Assembly (NCBI GenBank): GCA_021463845.1
Contig: JAJTXV010000004.1
Coordinates: 124,001 to 188,000 of the forward strand
DNA: 64,000 nt
Direction of reading: 5' to 3'
Source of the DNA: Anaerolineales bacterium
GTDB lineage: Bacteria; Chloroflexota; Anaerolineae; Anaerolineales; UBA11579
The first letter of the stretch is position 1. Each line of letters opens with the position of its first letter. Below the pieces are notes generated by a model. It ran no database searches. It saw only the letters and a program-made list of their open reading frames with translations, and was not told the origin of the DNA. This document shows positions 54,203 to 61,575 of this stretch, in pieces. Both the position numbers and the translations under genes were made by a program.

Positions 54203-54514
54203 TTAGAAATTGAGCCCTTGGGAAAGCGGGCCAAGGCGGTCTTTCGCCATCTGGCGCGAAGCTTCAAGTGCTTCGTTGACGCCTTGCATCAGCAGTTTGG
54301 CCAACTTCTGCGGGTCGCCAGCAACCTCTGGCGAGATCTCCAGGCTGGTGATGCGCTGGTCGCCCGTGATCACGATCCTGATAGCGCCATCAGCCACTTC
54401 GGCTGTGACAGTCTCTTTGGCCAACTCTTTCTGAGCTTTGACCAGATCGCCTTGCAGCTCGCGCAGCTGCTTTAGCATGCCGCCCATATCCCCTAAACCC
54501 GGTAGTTTGTCCAT
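54203..54514 (-). CDS. ebfC: YbaB/EbfC-family nucleoid-associated protein
   Basis: Dimeric DNA-binding protein of 103 residues. The GLGDMGGMLKQLRELQGDLV helix, the ETVTAEVADGAIRIVITGDQ strand region and the AKLLMQGVNEALEASRQMA helix fit the tweezer-like family. It lies between dnaX and recR, its usual place. Confidence 0.93.
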   Translation of the reverse strand: MDKLPGLGDMGGMLKQLRELQGDLVKAQKELAKETVTAEVADGAIRIVITGDQRITSLEISPEVAGDPQKLAKLLMQGVNEALEASRQMAKDRLGPLSQGLNF

Positions 54515-54549
54515 TGCTACTTATCTCCAATACCAAGAAAGTTTATGAC

Positions 54550-56109
54550 TCAATCGCTTGTGGCTTGGTCGGTCTGATCGACAATTTCGCCACCAAGGCG
54601 CATTGCCGTAGCTACCACGCCAGAACTATCCAGCCCCGCCGGCAACTCGGAAGCGCTAGCGGTGCTGAGAAAGCACTGCACATCCATTGCCCGGCCGAAG
54701 GCCTGCTGCAACACGGCGTGGAGCATATCCATATTGTCCTGCTTTTCCATCTTGTCTTTCAATACATCTGTGGCGAAGCCGAGCAGGAGTTTATCGTCAC
54801 GCAATTGGCGCGCCTTGACAGAGTTGAGCAGCGCGGCCAGGTTGGCATTTTGCTGCTTGGCTAGATCTTTGATCTTGTTCCATTGCGCCATGTCCAAGCC
54901 TTCCCCACTGGCCGCGGGGGTAGCGGCTGGCGCCTGCGATGCAGGCCGAGGAGCATCCGCTTTCCTTTGCGGTGCAGGCTGGCTTGTGCGCTCCGGCACG
55001 GCAGCCGGGGGCGTGGATACTGACGGCGCCTGCATCGCCTCAACCAGCGCCATTTCCAAAGGCAGGCCGGGCTGCCAAGCCTGGCGCACTTCGGCTGCAG
55101 CTTCATTGAACAAACGCAGCATGCGCAAAATACTGGCGGGCGTCAACGCTTCGGCCTGCGCTTTCATGCGGCGCGCCTCCTCGCCGGCAAACTCATGACC
55201 CAGCGGCGCGTTCATGCGGATCAGCAACAGGCCGCGCAAGGTGTCCACCAACTGGCGCGCCAGCTGGCGCGCATCACTGCCGGTGTCCAGCGCGGCGCGG
55301 ATCTGCTCCAGGCCGGCGGCAGCGTCATTGGCAACCAGGGCATCCAGCACGCCCAGCACGGCTTCGCTGGCCGAGGTGCCCAGTACCTGCTGCGCCCAAT
55401 CCAGGCGCAGGCGTTCGCCCGGCACCGCCAGCTGGTCAAACAACGAGATCGAATCACGCAGACTGCCGGTGCCCTGGCGAGCGATGAGCTCCAGCGCATC
55501 GCGGTCTGCTTCTACACCCTCATCTTTGGCAATTTTCTCCAGCTGGGCAACCGTCTCTTCCACTGGCAACCGGCGGAACTCGTGGCGCTGGCAGCGCGAG
55601 AGCACGGTTGCCGGGATCTTGTGCATTTCTGTGGTGGCCAGGATGAAGATGGCATGCGGCGGCGGCTCCTCCAGGGTCTTCAACAGTGCATTGAAGGCCG
55701 CCTGGGAGAGCATGTGGACTTCGTCAATGATATAGACCTTGAAGTCCCCGTGATTGGGTTTGAAATTGATCTTGTCACGCAGATCACGCACGTCTTCCAC
55801 GCTGGTATTGGATGCGGCGTCAATCTCGATCAGGTCCATAAAGCTGCCGTTTTGGATCGAAACGCAGTTCTCGCAGGTGCAATCAGGACGCTGGGTCAAA
55901 TCTTCATTGGTGCAAGTTATTGCTTTGGCCAGCAAGCGCGCGATGCTGGTTTTGCCGGTGCCGCGCGGCCCTGAGAACAAATAGGCATGGCCTACCCGGT
56001 CGGCCGCAACGGCATTGCGCAGCGTGCTGACCACATGCGCCTGGCCGACGACATCAGACCAGTTGTTTGGCCGGTATTTGCGATAAAGGGAAAGAGTGGG
56101 CGTGCTCAT
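54550..56109 (-). CDS. dnaX: DNA polymerase III subunit gamma/tau
   Basis: Clamp-loader ATPase of 519 residues. YRKYRPNNWSDVVGQ at the N-terminus, Walker A FSGPRGTGKTS (46-55), a zinc module (CTCENCVSI with an upstream Cys), Walker B VYIIDEVHMLSQAAFNALLK, and sensor 1 ILATTEMHKIPATVLSRCQ are all present. A Pro/Ala-rich linker and a C-terminal tau-like domain follow. No obvious slippery heptamer was noticed. The second ATG, at 56109, was chosen since TACACT lies 10 nt upstream of it; an ATG at 56115 is the alternative. Confidence 0.95.
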   Translation of the reverse strand: MSTPTLSLYRKYRPNNWSDVVGQAHVVSTLRNAVAADRVGHAYLFSGPRGTGKTSIARLLAKAITCTNEDLTQRPDCTCENCVSIQNGSFMDLIEIDAASNTSVEDVRDLRDKINFKPNHGDFKVYIIDEVHMLSQAAFNALLKTLEEPPPHAIFILATTEMHKIPATVLSRCQRHEFRRLPVEETVAQLEKIAKDEGVEADRDALELIARQGTGSLRDSISLFDQLAVPGERLRLDWAQQVLGTSASEAVLGVLDALVANDAAAGLEQIRAALDTGSDARQLARQLVDTLRGLLLIRMNAPLGHEFAGEEARRMKAQAEALTPASILRMLRLFNEAAAEVRQAWQPGLPLEMALVEAMQAPSVSTPPAAVPERTSQPAPQRKADAPRPASQAPAATPAASGEGLDMAQWNKIKDLAKQQNANLAALLNSVKARQLRDDKLLLGFATDVLKDKMEKQDNMDMLHAVLQQAFGRAMDVQCFLSTASASELPAGLDSSGVVATAMRLGGEIVDQTDQATSD

Positions 56110-56119
56110 GAACATATCT

Positions 56120-56125
56120 AGTGTA
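56120..56125 (-). promoter_or_regulatory. TACACT -10 box of dnaX
   Basis: TACACT lies 10 nt before the preferred dnaX ATG (4 nt before the alternative), implying a very short or absent leader. Confidence 0.4.
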
Positions 56126-56139
56126 ACAGAGGCGTATGC

Positions 56140-56571
56140 TCATGAAGATAGCCTGCCAACCTCATCTGACACACTAATCTTTTGACGATGAAATCGGTCC
56201 AATGGAATGCTGATGTTGTAATCAGAAATACGCTTGTTCAGGGCTTCTACAGTTTCTTCGAATGCGGCGAGTGCAGTTTGCCATTGGGTTTCGACCCAAC
56301 GAGCGTCATCCTGCCCAACCGCATTGGCTTGACGCCATTCCCAGGCTCGGGCAAGGCTGGCACGCGCCGCCGCCAACTCTGCATCGATTGCCTGGCGAGT
56401 TTCAATAAACGAAAGAGCGAAGCCATTTTCCTTTAGCAGATGATAGGCAAGCTGCCAGCTGGGATCTATGTACGGGTTCTCTTCCAGGTTAAGTGGCTTT
56501 CCCGCTCCTGGCAGGTTGTCAAAAGCCCCCTCCTCCATAGCTTTGCGGATGATCTCGTCAATATTGGGCAT
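56140..56571 (-). CDS. DUF1992 (DnaJ-C28-like) domain protein
   Basis: Small helical protein of 143 residues. The N-terminal signature EGAFDNLPGAGKPLNLEENP followed by MAYHLLK-like QLAYHLLKENGF is diagnostic of DUF1992, seen in bacterial YhdN/YflB-type proteins and in the vertebrate DNAJC28. Function is unknown. It starts 6 nt after the lamin-tail gene stop and has the same strand as dnaX downstream of it. Confidence 0.85.
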   Translation of the reverse strand: MPNIDEIIRKAMEEGAFDNLPGAGKPLNLEENPYIDPSWQLAYHLLKENGFALSFIETRQAIDAELAAARASLARAWEWRQANAVGQDDARWVETQWQTALAAFEETVEALNKRISDYNISIPLDRFHRQKISVSDEVGRLSS

Positions 56572-56577
56572 AACAGA

Positions 56578-57051
56578 TCAGGGGACTACAAAAGTGGCCT
56601 GCACATCTCCGTTGCTATCCAGCAGAGTCAGAGTCTCACCATTGGTCCATACCGCCACTTGGCGATCCCAATAGAGTTCAGAAACGGTGTCATCTCCTTG
56701 ACGAGTATAGACAGATACCTGCCCACCGGGATGCAATACCAGCGCAGGAAAGCGGAACTCTATGCCGCTGCCATCCCGCAGGCGCCAACCAACCAGCGAG
56801 AGCTCCTGCTGGCCGGTGTGCTCAATGGTCACGCGCTCATTCTGCAGATCGCCAGCCGCCACCACTGCGCCTACGCGCAGTTGGCTGCTGGCGATCTGCA
56901 CCGGCGCCCCGTTGGCATCCAAAACCGCCGGGCTGTCTCGAAACACAAAGAAGGTCCACACAGACATCACGATCAGTGCGGTCACAATGGAAACAGCCAC
57001 ATTGAGCAGTAAATAGCGCACAAGACGCGGGTCAGTCAGCAGATCACGCAT
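56578..57051 (-). CDS. Membrane-anchored lamin-tail-domain protein
   Basis: Protein of 157 residues with one membrane segment (about 12-37) and an extracytoplasmic immunoglobulin-like lamin-tail domain (QNERVTIEHTG, LSLVGWRLRDGSGIEF, LVLHPGGQVSVYT, VWTNGETLTLLDSNG). In bacteria these domains occur on exported adhesins, nucleases and signalling proteins. It has no catalytic domain. It is divergent from the small membrane protein gene on the plus strand. Confidence 0.7.
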   Translation of the reverse strand: MRDLLTDPRLVRYLLLNVAVSIVTALIVMSVWTFFVFRDSPAVLDANGAPVQIASSQLRVGAVVAAGDLQNERVTIEHTGQQELSLVGWRLRDGSGIEFRFPALVLHPGGQVSVYTRQGDDTVSELYWDRQVAVWTNGETLTLLDSNGDVQATFVVP

Positions 57052-57101
57052 CCATACGATGATAGCACTGACCAGCCGGCTTTGCCGTTTCCCGAGAATG
57101 G

Positions 57102-57107
57102 TAGACT
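57102..57107 (+). promoter_or_regulatory. TAGACT -10 box before the small membrane protein gene
   Basis: TAGACT ends 7 nt before the ATG at 57115, so the mRNA would be leaderless. No clear -35 is present. Confidence 0.4.
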
Positions 57108-57114
57108 GTGAAAC

Positions 57115-57540
57115 ATGCGGATTTCGGCGGAGAAAGATACCGGCCCACGCCCAGCGGCCATCACTTTCACTGGCCGCCTATTGAGCCTGCAAAGCGTAGG
57201 CCTTGTGCTCCTGGCCATTATGGCCGCGCCCGAGCCCCCGATCGCCAACCATGAATGGCGCGAGCTATGGCGCGCCGGCTTGTATATCACGCTTGGCTTT
57301 CTCAGTGCGTGGTCAGGCCTGGGTCTGCTCAAATTGCGCCCGCCCTCCTGGAACCTGGCCATGCTTGTACAAGGCACGGCTTTGCTGCACGCGCTGATTC
57401 TGTACCGCGCTGGCGAACGCCCTGTGTACATCTATCTGCAGATGTTCCTGGCCATTCTGATCGTAGTCAACCTAAATCAGTCAGCCCTACGCGCCAGCTT
57501 TCCTACTGAGCTGATCGAAACCCAAGAGGCACCGCAGTGA
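57115..57540 (+). CDS. Small membrane protein
   Basis: Protein of 141 residues with about four hydrophobic segments (about 25-40, 54-72, 80-96 and 103-121). No family recognised. It overlaps the next gene by GTGA, so it is translationally coupled to the Vps62-like protein and may be its membrane partner. Function unknown. Confidence 0.65.
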   Translation: MRISAEKDTGPRPAAITFTGRLLSLQSVGLVLLAIMAAPEPPIANHEWRELWRAGLYITLGFLSAWSGLGLLKLRPPSWNLAMLVQGTALLHALILYRAGERPVYIYLQMFLAILIVVNLNQSALRASFPTELIETQEAPQ

Positions 57541-59375
57541 CCGCGCCCAACCCGGCGGAGCAGCACGCGGTCCTGCTGCGCCGTTTTGAACCCATCCTGC
57601 GTTTCACGCATGGGGAACGCTTCTTCCCTATGGATGTGGGCCGCTATGTGGCCAACAGCAGCTTCTGGGTGCAACGGCCAAACCTGCCATCTGAACGCGT
57701 ATACGCTCAAGGTGATCTATCGCTGGAGAAGCTTTCACAAAGTCGTCGAGAGCCCTTCGCTTCAATCCAATATCTTAAGTTCATTGAGCCGCTCACGATC
57801 ACCGAGCTCGCCACCTACCAGCTGCAGCAAACGCTAACCAAAGCAGGCCGCGAGCAGGCTTTTCATGCCGGCGCAGGCCGCCTGGCGCGGGTGGGGTACG
57901 GCTCACGCCTGCTCGATGCCCTCTTTTCACTCAGCCTCTTTCTGCGCGGCCGAGTGCCGGGCGACACGGCCGCGGCTGCGGCCGTGCGCTACAAGCAGAT
58001 GCAAGAAGACAGCGAGCAGTTTCATTACTATGGCCGCGTGCTGGAGCAAGAGGGTTGGCTGGTCCTGCAATACTGGTACTTCTACGCCTTCAACAACTGG
58101 CGCTCTGGTTTCTCTGGCGTAAATGACCACGAAGCCGATTGGGAAATGGTGTGCGTGTATCTGTACAAGGATGCCGAAGGCGAATGGCAGCCGGAGTGGA
58201 CGGGCTATGCCAGCCATGATTTCCACGGCGACGATCTTCGCCGCCGCTGGGATGACCCTGAGTTGGAGAAGATCGCCCAGCATCCGGTCGTTTACGTGGG
58301 CGCAGGTTCGCATGCCAGCTACTACCAGGCGGGTGAGTACCTTACTGAACTAGAGCTGCCGTTGCTTTCCCCGCTGTCTGCATTCTGGGGGCGCGTCCGC
58401 GGCGCATGGGAGCGCATGCTGCGCACAGAAGACAGCACCCGCACTAACGAAACTTTGTTCCGCATTCCGTTTGTAGACTACGCCCGCGGCGATGGCATGA
58501 GCATCGGCCCCGGACAGCAAAAGCGCTGGGCAGACCCTGAACTTATAAACCCGGCCCCGGAGTGGGTGCGCGGCTACCGCGGCCTGTGGGGCCTGTACGC
58601 CCGCGATCCGATTGCCGGCGAAAACGCACCTGCTGGCCCCATGTATGACCGCGCCGGCAAAGTGCGCCGCGCCTGGTATGACCCGCTGGGCTGGGCCGGG
58701 TTGGACAAGCAAGTGCCGCCCAACCGCGCCCAAGACCGGGCTCGCCGCCGCCAGCATGCTATTGAGCAGCGTCAGGACGCGCTCAAGATCACCATCAGCG
58801 AAAAGACCCGCGAGCTGCGCGATCTAGGCATGGAAGCCGAAGCGATGCTGGAACAACCCCATATGAAAGAGCTCTACGAGCAACGCCGGCAGCGCATCGG
58901 CGTGCTATCGGAGGAGTTGGATACATTGCGCGCCCAACTCTCCACTGACGGTGCGCTACGCGAAGCCCTCGGCTTGCATGCTGCCCGCCTGGATGCTGGC
59001 TACAAGACCGGCCCGCGGGCACATATCCGCCGTGCCCATCACCCAGCCAGCGAGACCGGACTTCGCCTCAGCCGCATTGCCGAGATTTGGGCAGCAGCCA
59101 GCATTGGCATCGTGCTACTCGCCTTCGTCGGCATAGTGCTATTCGCCCGCCAGTACTTGCTGGTGGGCATCGTATCCATGTTGGGGATCGTGGCCGTAGT
59201 GGAAGCTGTGTTCCGCAGCCGGCTTGGCTGGCTGCTGGGCCGGCTTACCAACGCGCTGGCATTGGTGGCAACCCTAGTGCTGCTTTACGAATTCTTCTGG
59301 CCGCTGGTGATCGGTGTCATTATCCTGGCCGGCACCTACATCTTATGGGAAAACCTGCGCGAGCTGTGGGCTTAG
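57537..59375 (+). CDS. Vps62-like-domain membrane protein
   Basis: Protein of 612 residues starting at GTG. The first 400 residues contain QYWYFYAFNNWRSGFSGVND-HEADWEM, SHDFHGDD and HPVVYVGAGSHASYY. The recurring His/Asp/Trp pattern resembles Vps62 (plant DUF946) proteins, by eye only. A coiled coil (about 405-465) leads to four membrane segments at the C-terminus (about 520-605). It could be a membrane-bound hydrolase or lipid-binding protein facing the cytoplasm; no signal peptide is present. Its stop overlaps the stop of the convergent methyltransferase gene. Confidence 0.65.
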   Translation: MTAPNPAEQHAVLLRRFEPILRFTHGERFFPMDVGRYVANSSFWVQRPNLPSERVYAQGDLSLEKLSQSRREPFASIQYLKFIEPLTITELATYQLQQTLTKAGREQAFHAGAGRLARVGYGSRLLDALFSLSLFLRGRVPGDTAAAAAVRYKQMQEDSEQFHYYGRVLEQEGWLVLQYWYFYAFNNWRSGFSGVNDHEADWEMVCVYLYKDAEGEWQPEWTGYASHDFHGDDLRRRWDDPELEKIAQHPVVYVGAGSHASYYQAGEYLTELELPLLSPLSAFWGRVRGAWERMLRTEDSTRTNETLFRIPFVDYARGDGMSIGPGQQKRWADPELINPAPEWVRGYRGLWGLYARDPIAGENAPAGPMYDRAGKVRRAWYDPLGWAGLDKQVPPNRAQDRARRRQHAIEQRQDALKITISEKTRELRDLGMEAEAMLEQPHMKELYEQRRQRIGVLSEELDTLRAQLSTDGALREALGLHAARLDAGYKTGPRAHIRRAHHPASETGLRLSRIAEIWAAASIGIVLLAFVGIVLFARQYLLVGIVSMLGIVAVVEAVFRSRLGWLLGRLTNALALVATLVLLYEFFWPLVIGVIILAGTYILWENLRELWA

Positions 59376-60337
59376 CGCCGGCGCGCAAAGCACAGATCCG
59401 CACTTTCACCCGGCCGCAGCTGGCTGCCCTCCAAAATATCGAAGTTCGCACGAATGAAGTCAAGCACCTGGGAATGCTGCTCCACCGCCTGTTTCGAATC
59501 CAATCCAGTACCCTCAGTCAGCAAAAAGTCGAACACCAAGACACCTCCAGGCCGAAGTATCTGGTGAAAGTATCTGGCAATCTCCAAAGGTTTGTTCAGG
59601 TGTTCAAACACCTGGCTGCAGAGGATTAGATCCATCGGGTCGAAGAAGTCTGGCATGAACTCATTTTTGGGCAGCAGCAGATGTGGAACAATGTCGCTGC
59701 GCGAACGCAGACGCCAAACTCCGTAATGGAACGGCAACATGGCAATATCTGCCAAGTGGTAGGTGTTCCTGCTAGTACCCAGAAAACGGATCGCTCCATA
59801 TACAAAAGGTGCAGTGGAGCAACCAAACTCCAGGATACTCAACCCATGATTGCGGCCAACATGCCACATCGCTCGTTGCATGACGCGCACATCCGCAGGC
59901 AGGCTTGGTTTTGCAGCTAGATGAAGCAGAGAGTACAGCACTTCCGGGCGCTGCCAGGCGTCAAGATGGACACCCGGATCCTCGGTGTCAGGCAACATAT
60001 TCCGCTGGAATCTAATTCGGTACATGTTCTTTAGAAAATAAGCATCCTGGGGTCCCCAAAGAGGGCGTCCCTTTAAGATGTTGCCCCAATATTCGCTCAG
60101 GTCCTCAAACCAGGTCAGGTCTTGGTGCGCGTTGAATGCAGCCCGCCAGAGCTTGATGCGTAGACCCAGGGGCAACAACTGATTGGCATATAGTTTTGCA
60201 AAGAAATCTTTTGGCTCTGGCTCGAGGGAACCAGCCATCTGTCCCACAGGATATTGTTCAAATATAGCCGGGACATCTACATGAAGATTGTCGAAGCCAT
60301 TCTTCTCAGAAGTCGAGTAAAAGATCGCATCGCTCAT
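59372..60337 (-). CDS. Class I SAM-dependent methyltransferase
   Basis: Protein of 321 residues. The C-terminal two thirds hold a Rossmann methyltransferase fold: motif I ILEFGCSTAPFVYGA, a central LADIAML, motif IV-like DLILCSQVFEHLNKP, and LRPGGVLVFDFLLTEG. The N-terminal 130 residues, rich in Trp and Leu, are unassigned. Similar proteins are found in surface-glycan clusters, but no such cluster is complete here. GC content is lower than in its housekeeping neighbours. Substrate unknown. Confidence 0.8.
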   Translation of the reverse strand: MSDAIFYSTSEKNGFDNLHVDVPAIFEQYPVGQMAGSLEPEPKDFFAKLYANQLLPLGLRIKLWRAAFNAHQDLTWFEDLSEYWGNILKGRPLWGPQDAYFLKNMYRIRFQRNMLPDTEDPGVHLDAWQRPEVLYSLLHLAAKPSLPADVRVMQRAMWHVGRNHGLSILEFGCSTAPFVYGAIRFLGTSRNTYHLADIAMLPFHYGVWRLRSRSDIVPHLLLPKNEFMPDFFDPMDLILCSQVFEHLNKPLEIARYFHQILRPGGVLVFDFLLTEGTGLDSKQAVEQHSQVLDFIRANFDILEGSQLRPGESADLCFARRR

Positions 60338-60422
60338 AGGAAGAATTGTAAATTATTCACTGATGCCATCACAGCCGATAAACTGATCAAGTTTGGGGAT
60401 CGAACACAAGGGAAATACTTTG

Positions 60423-60494
60423 TGGGCCCGCCAGGACTCGAACCTGAAACCAAGCGGTTATGAGCCGCCTGCTCTGCCATTGAGCTACAGGCCC
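60423..60494 (-). tRNA. tRNA with CAT anticodon, probably tRNA-Ile2 (lysidine type)
   Basis: 72 nt on the minus strand. Acceptor GGGCCTG pairs with CGGGCCC (one U-G), the anticodon loop is CTCATAA on a GGCGG/CCGCT stem, and the T loop is GGTTCGAGTCC. The run AGCAGGCGGCTCATAACCGC, followed by TTGGT, closely parallels E. coli tRNA-Ile2 (AGCAGGCGACTCATAATCGC, TTGGT) and differs from elongator Met. Its C34 would be converted to lysidine by TilS. CCA is not encoded. Confidence 0.85.
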
Positions 60495-60523
60495 TTACTA
60501 CAACAAGTTGCTATTTTACTAGG

Positions 60524-60904
60524 CTACAGCGCCGCGTATAAATCCACGCGGTAGCCATCCGGGTCCTGCACGATTGCATAGCGCTGCCCCCACGGCGCAT
60601 CCCACGGTTCTACCGACAAGCTGTGTCCGGCCGCCTTCACCGCCGCGGCCACGCGGTCCACTTCGGCCGGGGAGCTGTATTGCACCGCGAAAGAGGAATG
60701 GTTGCCGGGATGTGGCGTCTCGCCGAGTATCTCCGCCAGCAAACCGGCTACATCGATCATCAACCGCGCCGACCCATCTGGGGTATGCGGCTCCAGGTGC
60801 TGTTCGTCTGCGCTAAACTCACCGAATTCAAAACCTAACAGCTTGTAAAAGGCCACTGTCTTTTCAAGGTTTGTTGAGCTAACACCAACAGCATCGATCT
60901 TCAT
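60524..60904 (-). CDS. VOC/glyoxalase-family protein
   Basis: Single-domain protein of 126 residues with the paired beta-alpha-beta-beta-beta units of the vicinal oxygen chelate fold: VGVSSTNLEKTVAFYKLLGF at the start and AIVQDPDGYRVDLYAAL at the end. Members bind metals, antibiotics or fragile ligands; the role here is not determinable. The ATG overlaps the stop of the rhodanese gene by ATGA. Confidence 0.85.
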   Translation of the reverse strand: MKIDAVGVSSTNLEKTVAFYKLLGFEFGEFSADEQHLEPHTPDGSARLMIDVAGLLAEILGETPHPGNHSSFAVQYSSPAEVDRVAAAVKAAGHSLSVEPWDAPWGQRYAIVQDPDGYRVDLYAAL

Positions 60905-61395
60905 ATTGATTCTCCCTTACCCGGATCAGCAAGCTCTGTCGGGTAACCCTTTTTGAACCAGCCATCCGCTCCGCCAGACAGGCTCCTTACATTTTGGAAG
61001 CCGGCTTCCGCCATGATCTCGGCTGCCACAAGTGAGAACCCGCCGCCGGGACAAATAGTAACCACCTCGCCCTGCATGTAAGGTTCAAGCTCGCCAAACC
61101 GAGCCTCTAGATCCTTGATTGCCGCTTTGAAAGCCGCTGCACTGGGGAACTTCACCACCAGTTCCATCAAGGGTATATGCACGGCCCCAGGTAAATGGCC
61201 AAAGCCAGAGCTGTATTCACTTGCATCCCTTACATCAATCAACAGCGGTGGCGTGTTTGACGCCATATGCTCCCGCAATTCCTCTGAAGAGATCTCACTC
61301 ACATTGGAAAAATGGTACTCGCCTCTAATTAGCTTACTTGTCACTACCCGCGCAATCTTGAACAGCATCCCCCTACGGTTGAGCTTGACTCTCAT
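60901..61395 (-). CDS. Rhodanese-domain protein
   Basis: Protein of 164 residues. After a basic N-terminus of about 30 residues comes one rhodanese domain: LIDVRDASEYSSGFGHLPGA, and the active-site loop ICPGGGFSLVAAEIM with the catalytic Cys. It ends with GGADGWFKKGYP, typical of single-domain sulfurtransferases. The glycine-rich CPGGGF loop differs from the common CxxGxR. GAGG precedes the ATG. It follows tRNA-Gly by 22 nt and may share its transcript. Confidence 0.85.
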   Translation of the reverse strand: MRVKLNRRGMLFKIARVVTSKLIRGEYHFSNVSEISSEELREHMASNTPPLLIDVRDASEYSSGFGHLPGAVHIPLMELVVKFPSAAAFKAAIKDLEARFGELEPYMQGEVVTICPGGGFSLVAAEIMAEAGFQNVRSLSGGADGWFKKGYPTELADPGKGESI

Positions 61396-61417
61396 TGTTG
61401 GTGCCTCGTTGTAAGAG

Positions 61418-61489
61418 AGCGGGCGGCGGGATTCGAACCCGCGAATGTCAGCTTGGAAGGCTGATGCCTTACCACTTGGCGACGCCCGC
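61418..61489 (-). tRNA. tRNA-Gly (TCC)
   Basis: 72 nt on the minus strand. Acceptor GCGGGCG pairs with CGCCCGC, the anticodon loop CTTCCAA sits on a TCAGC/GCTGA stem, and the T loop is GGTTCGAATCC; discriminator U and no encoded CCA. Confidence 0.95.
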
Positions 61490-61561
61490 TTGCAAGCATT
61501 CTACCGCATTGCGAATCGCTCTTCTCTTGCTCGTACAACAGCCAAAACAGACCGCAAACAG

Positions 61562-61567
61562 TAGAAT
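61562..61567 (+). promoter_or_regulatory. TAGAAT -10 box of the large membrane protein gene
   Basis: TAGAAT lies 8 nt before the ATG at 61576 in the 86-nt gap after tRNA-Gly; a leaderless mRNA is implied. Confidence 0.45.
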
Positions 61568-61575
61568 AGTGCGCT

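Noticed and set aside
60524-61395. Rhodanese-VOC pair as a sulfur or glyoxal detoxification system
   Set aside because: Overlap shows co-translation, but neither gene has substrate-specific residues that would justify naming a pathway.
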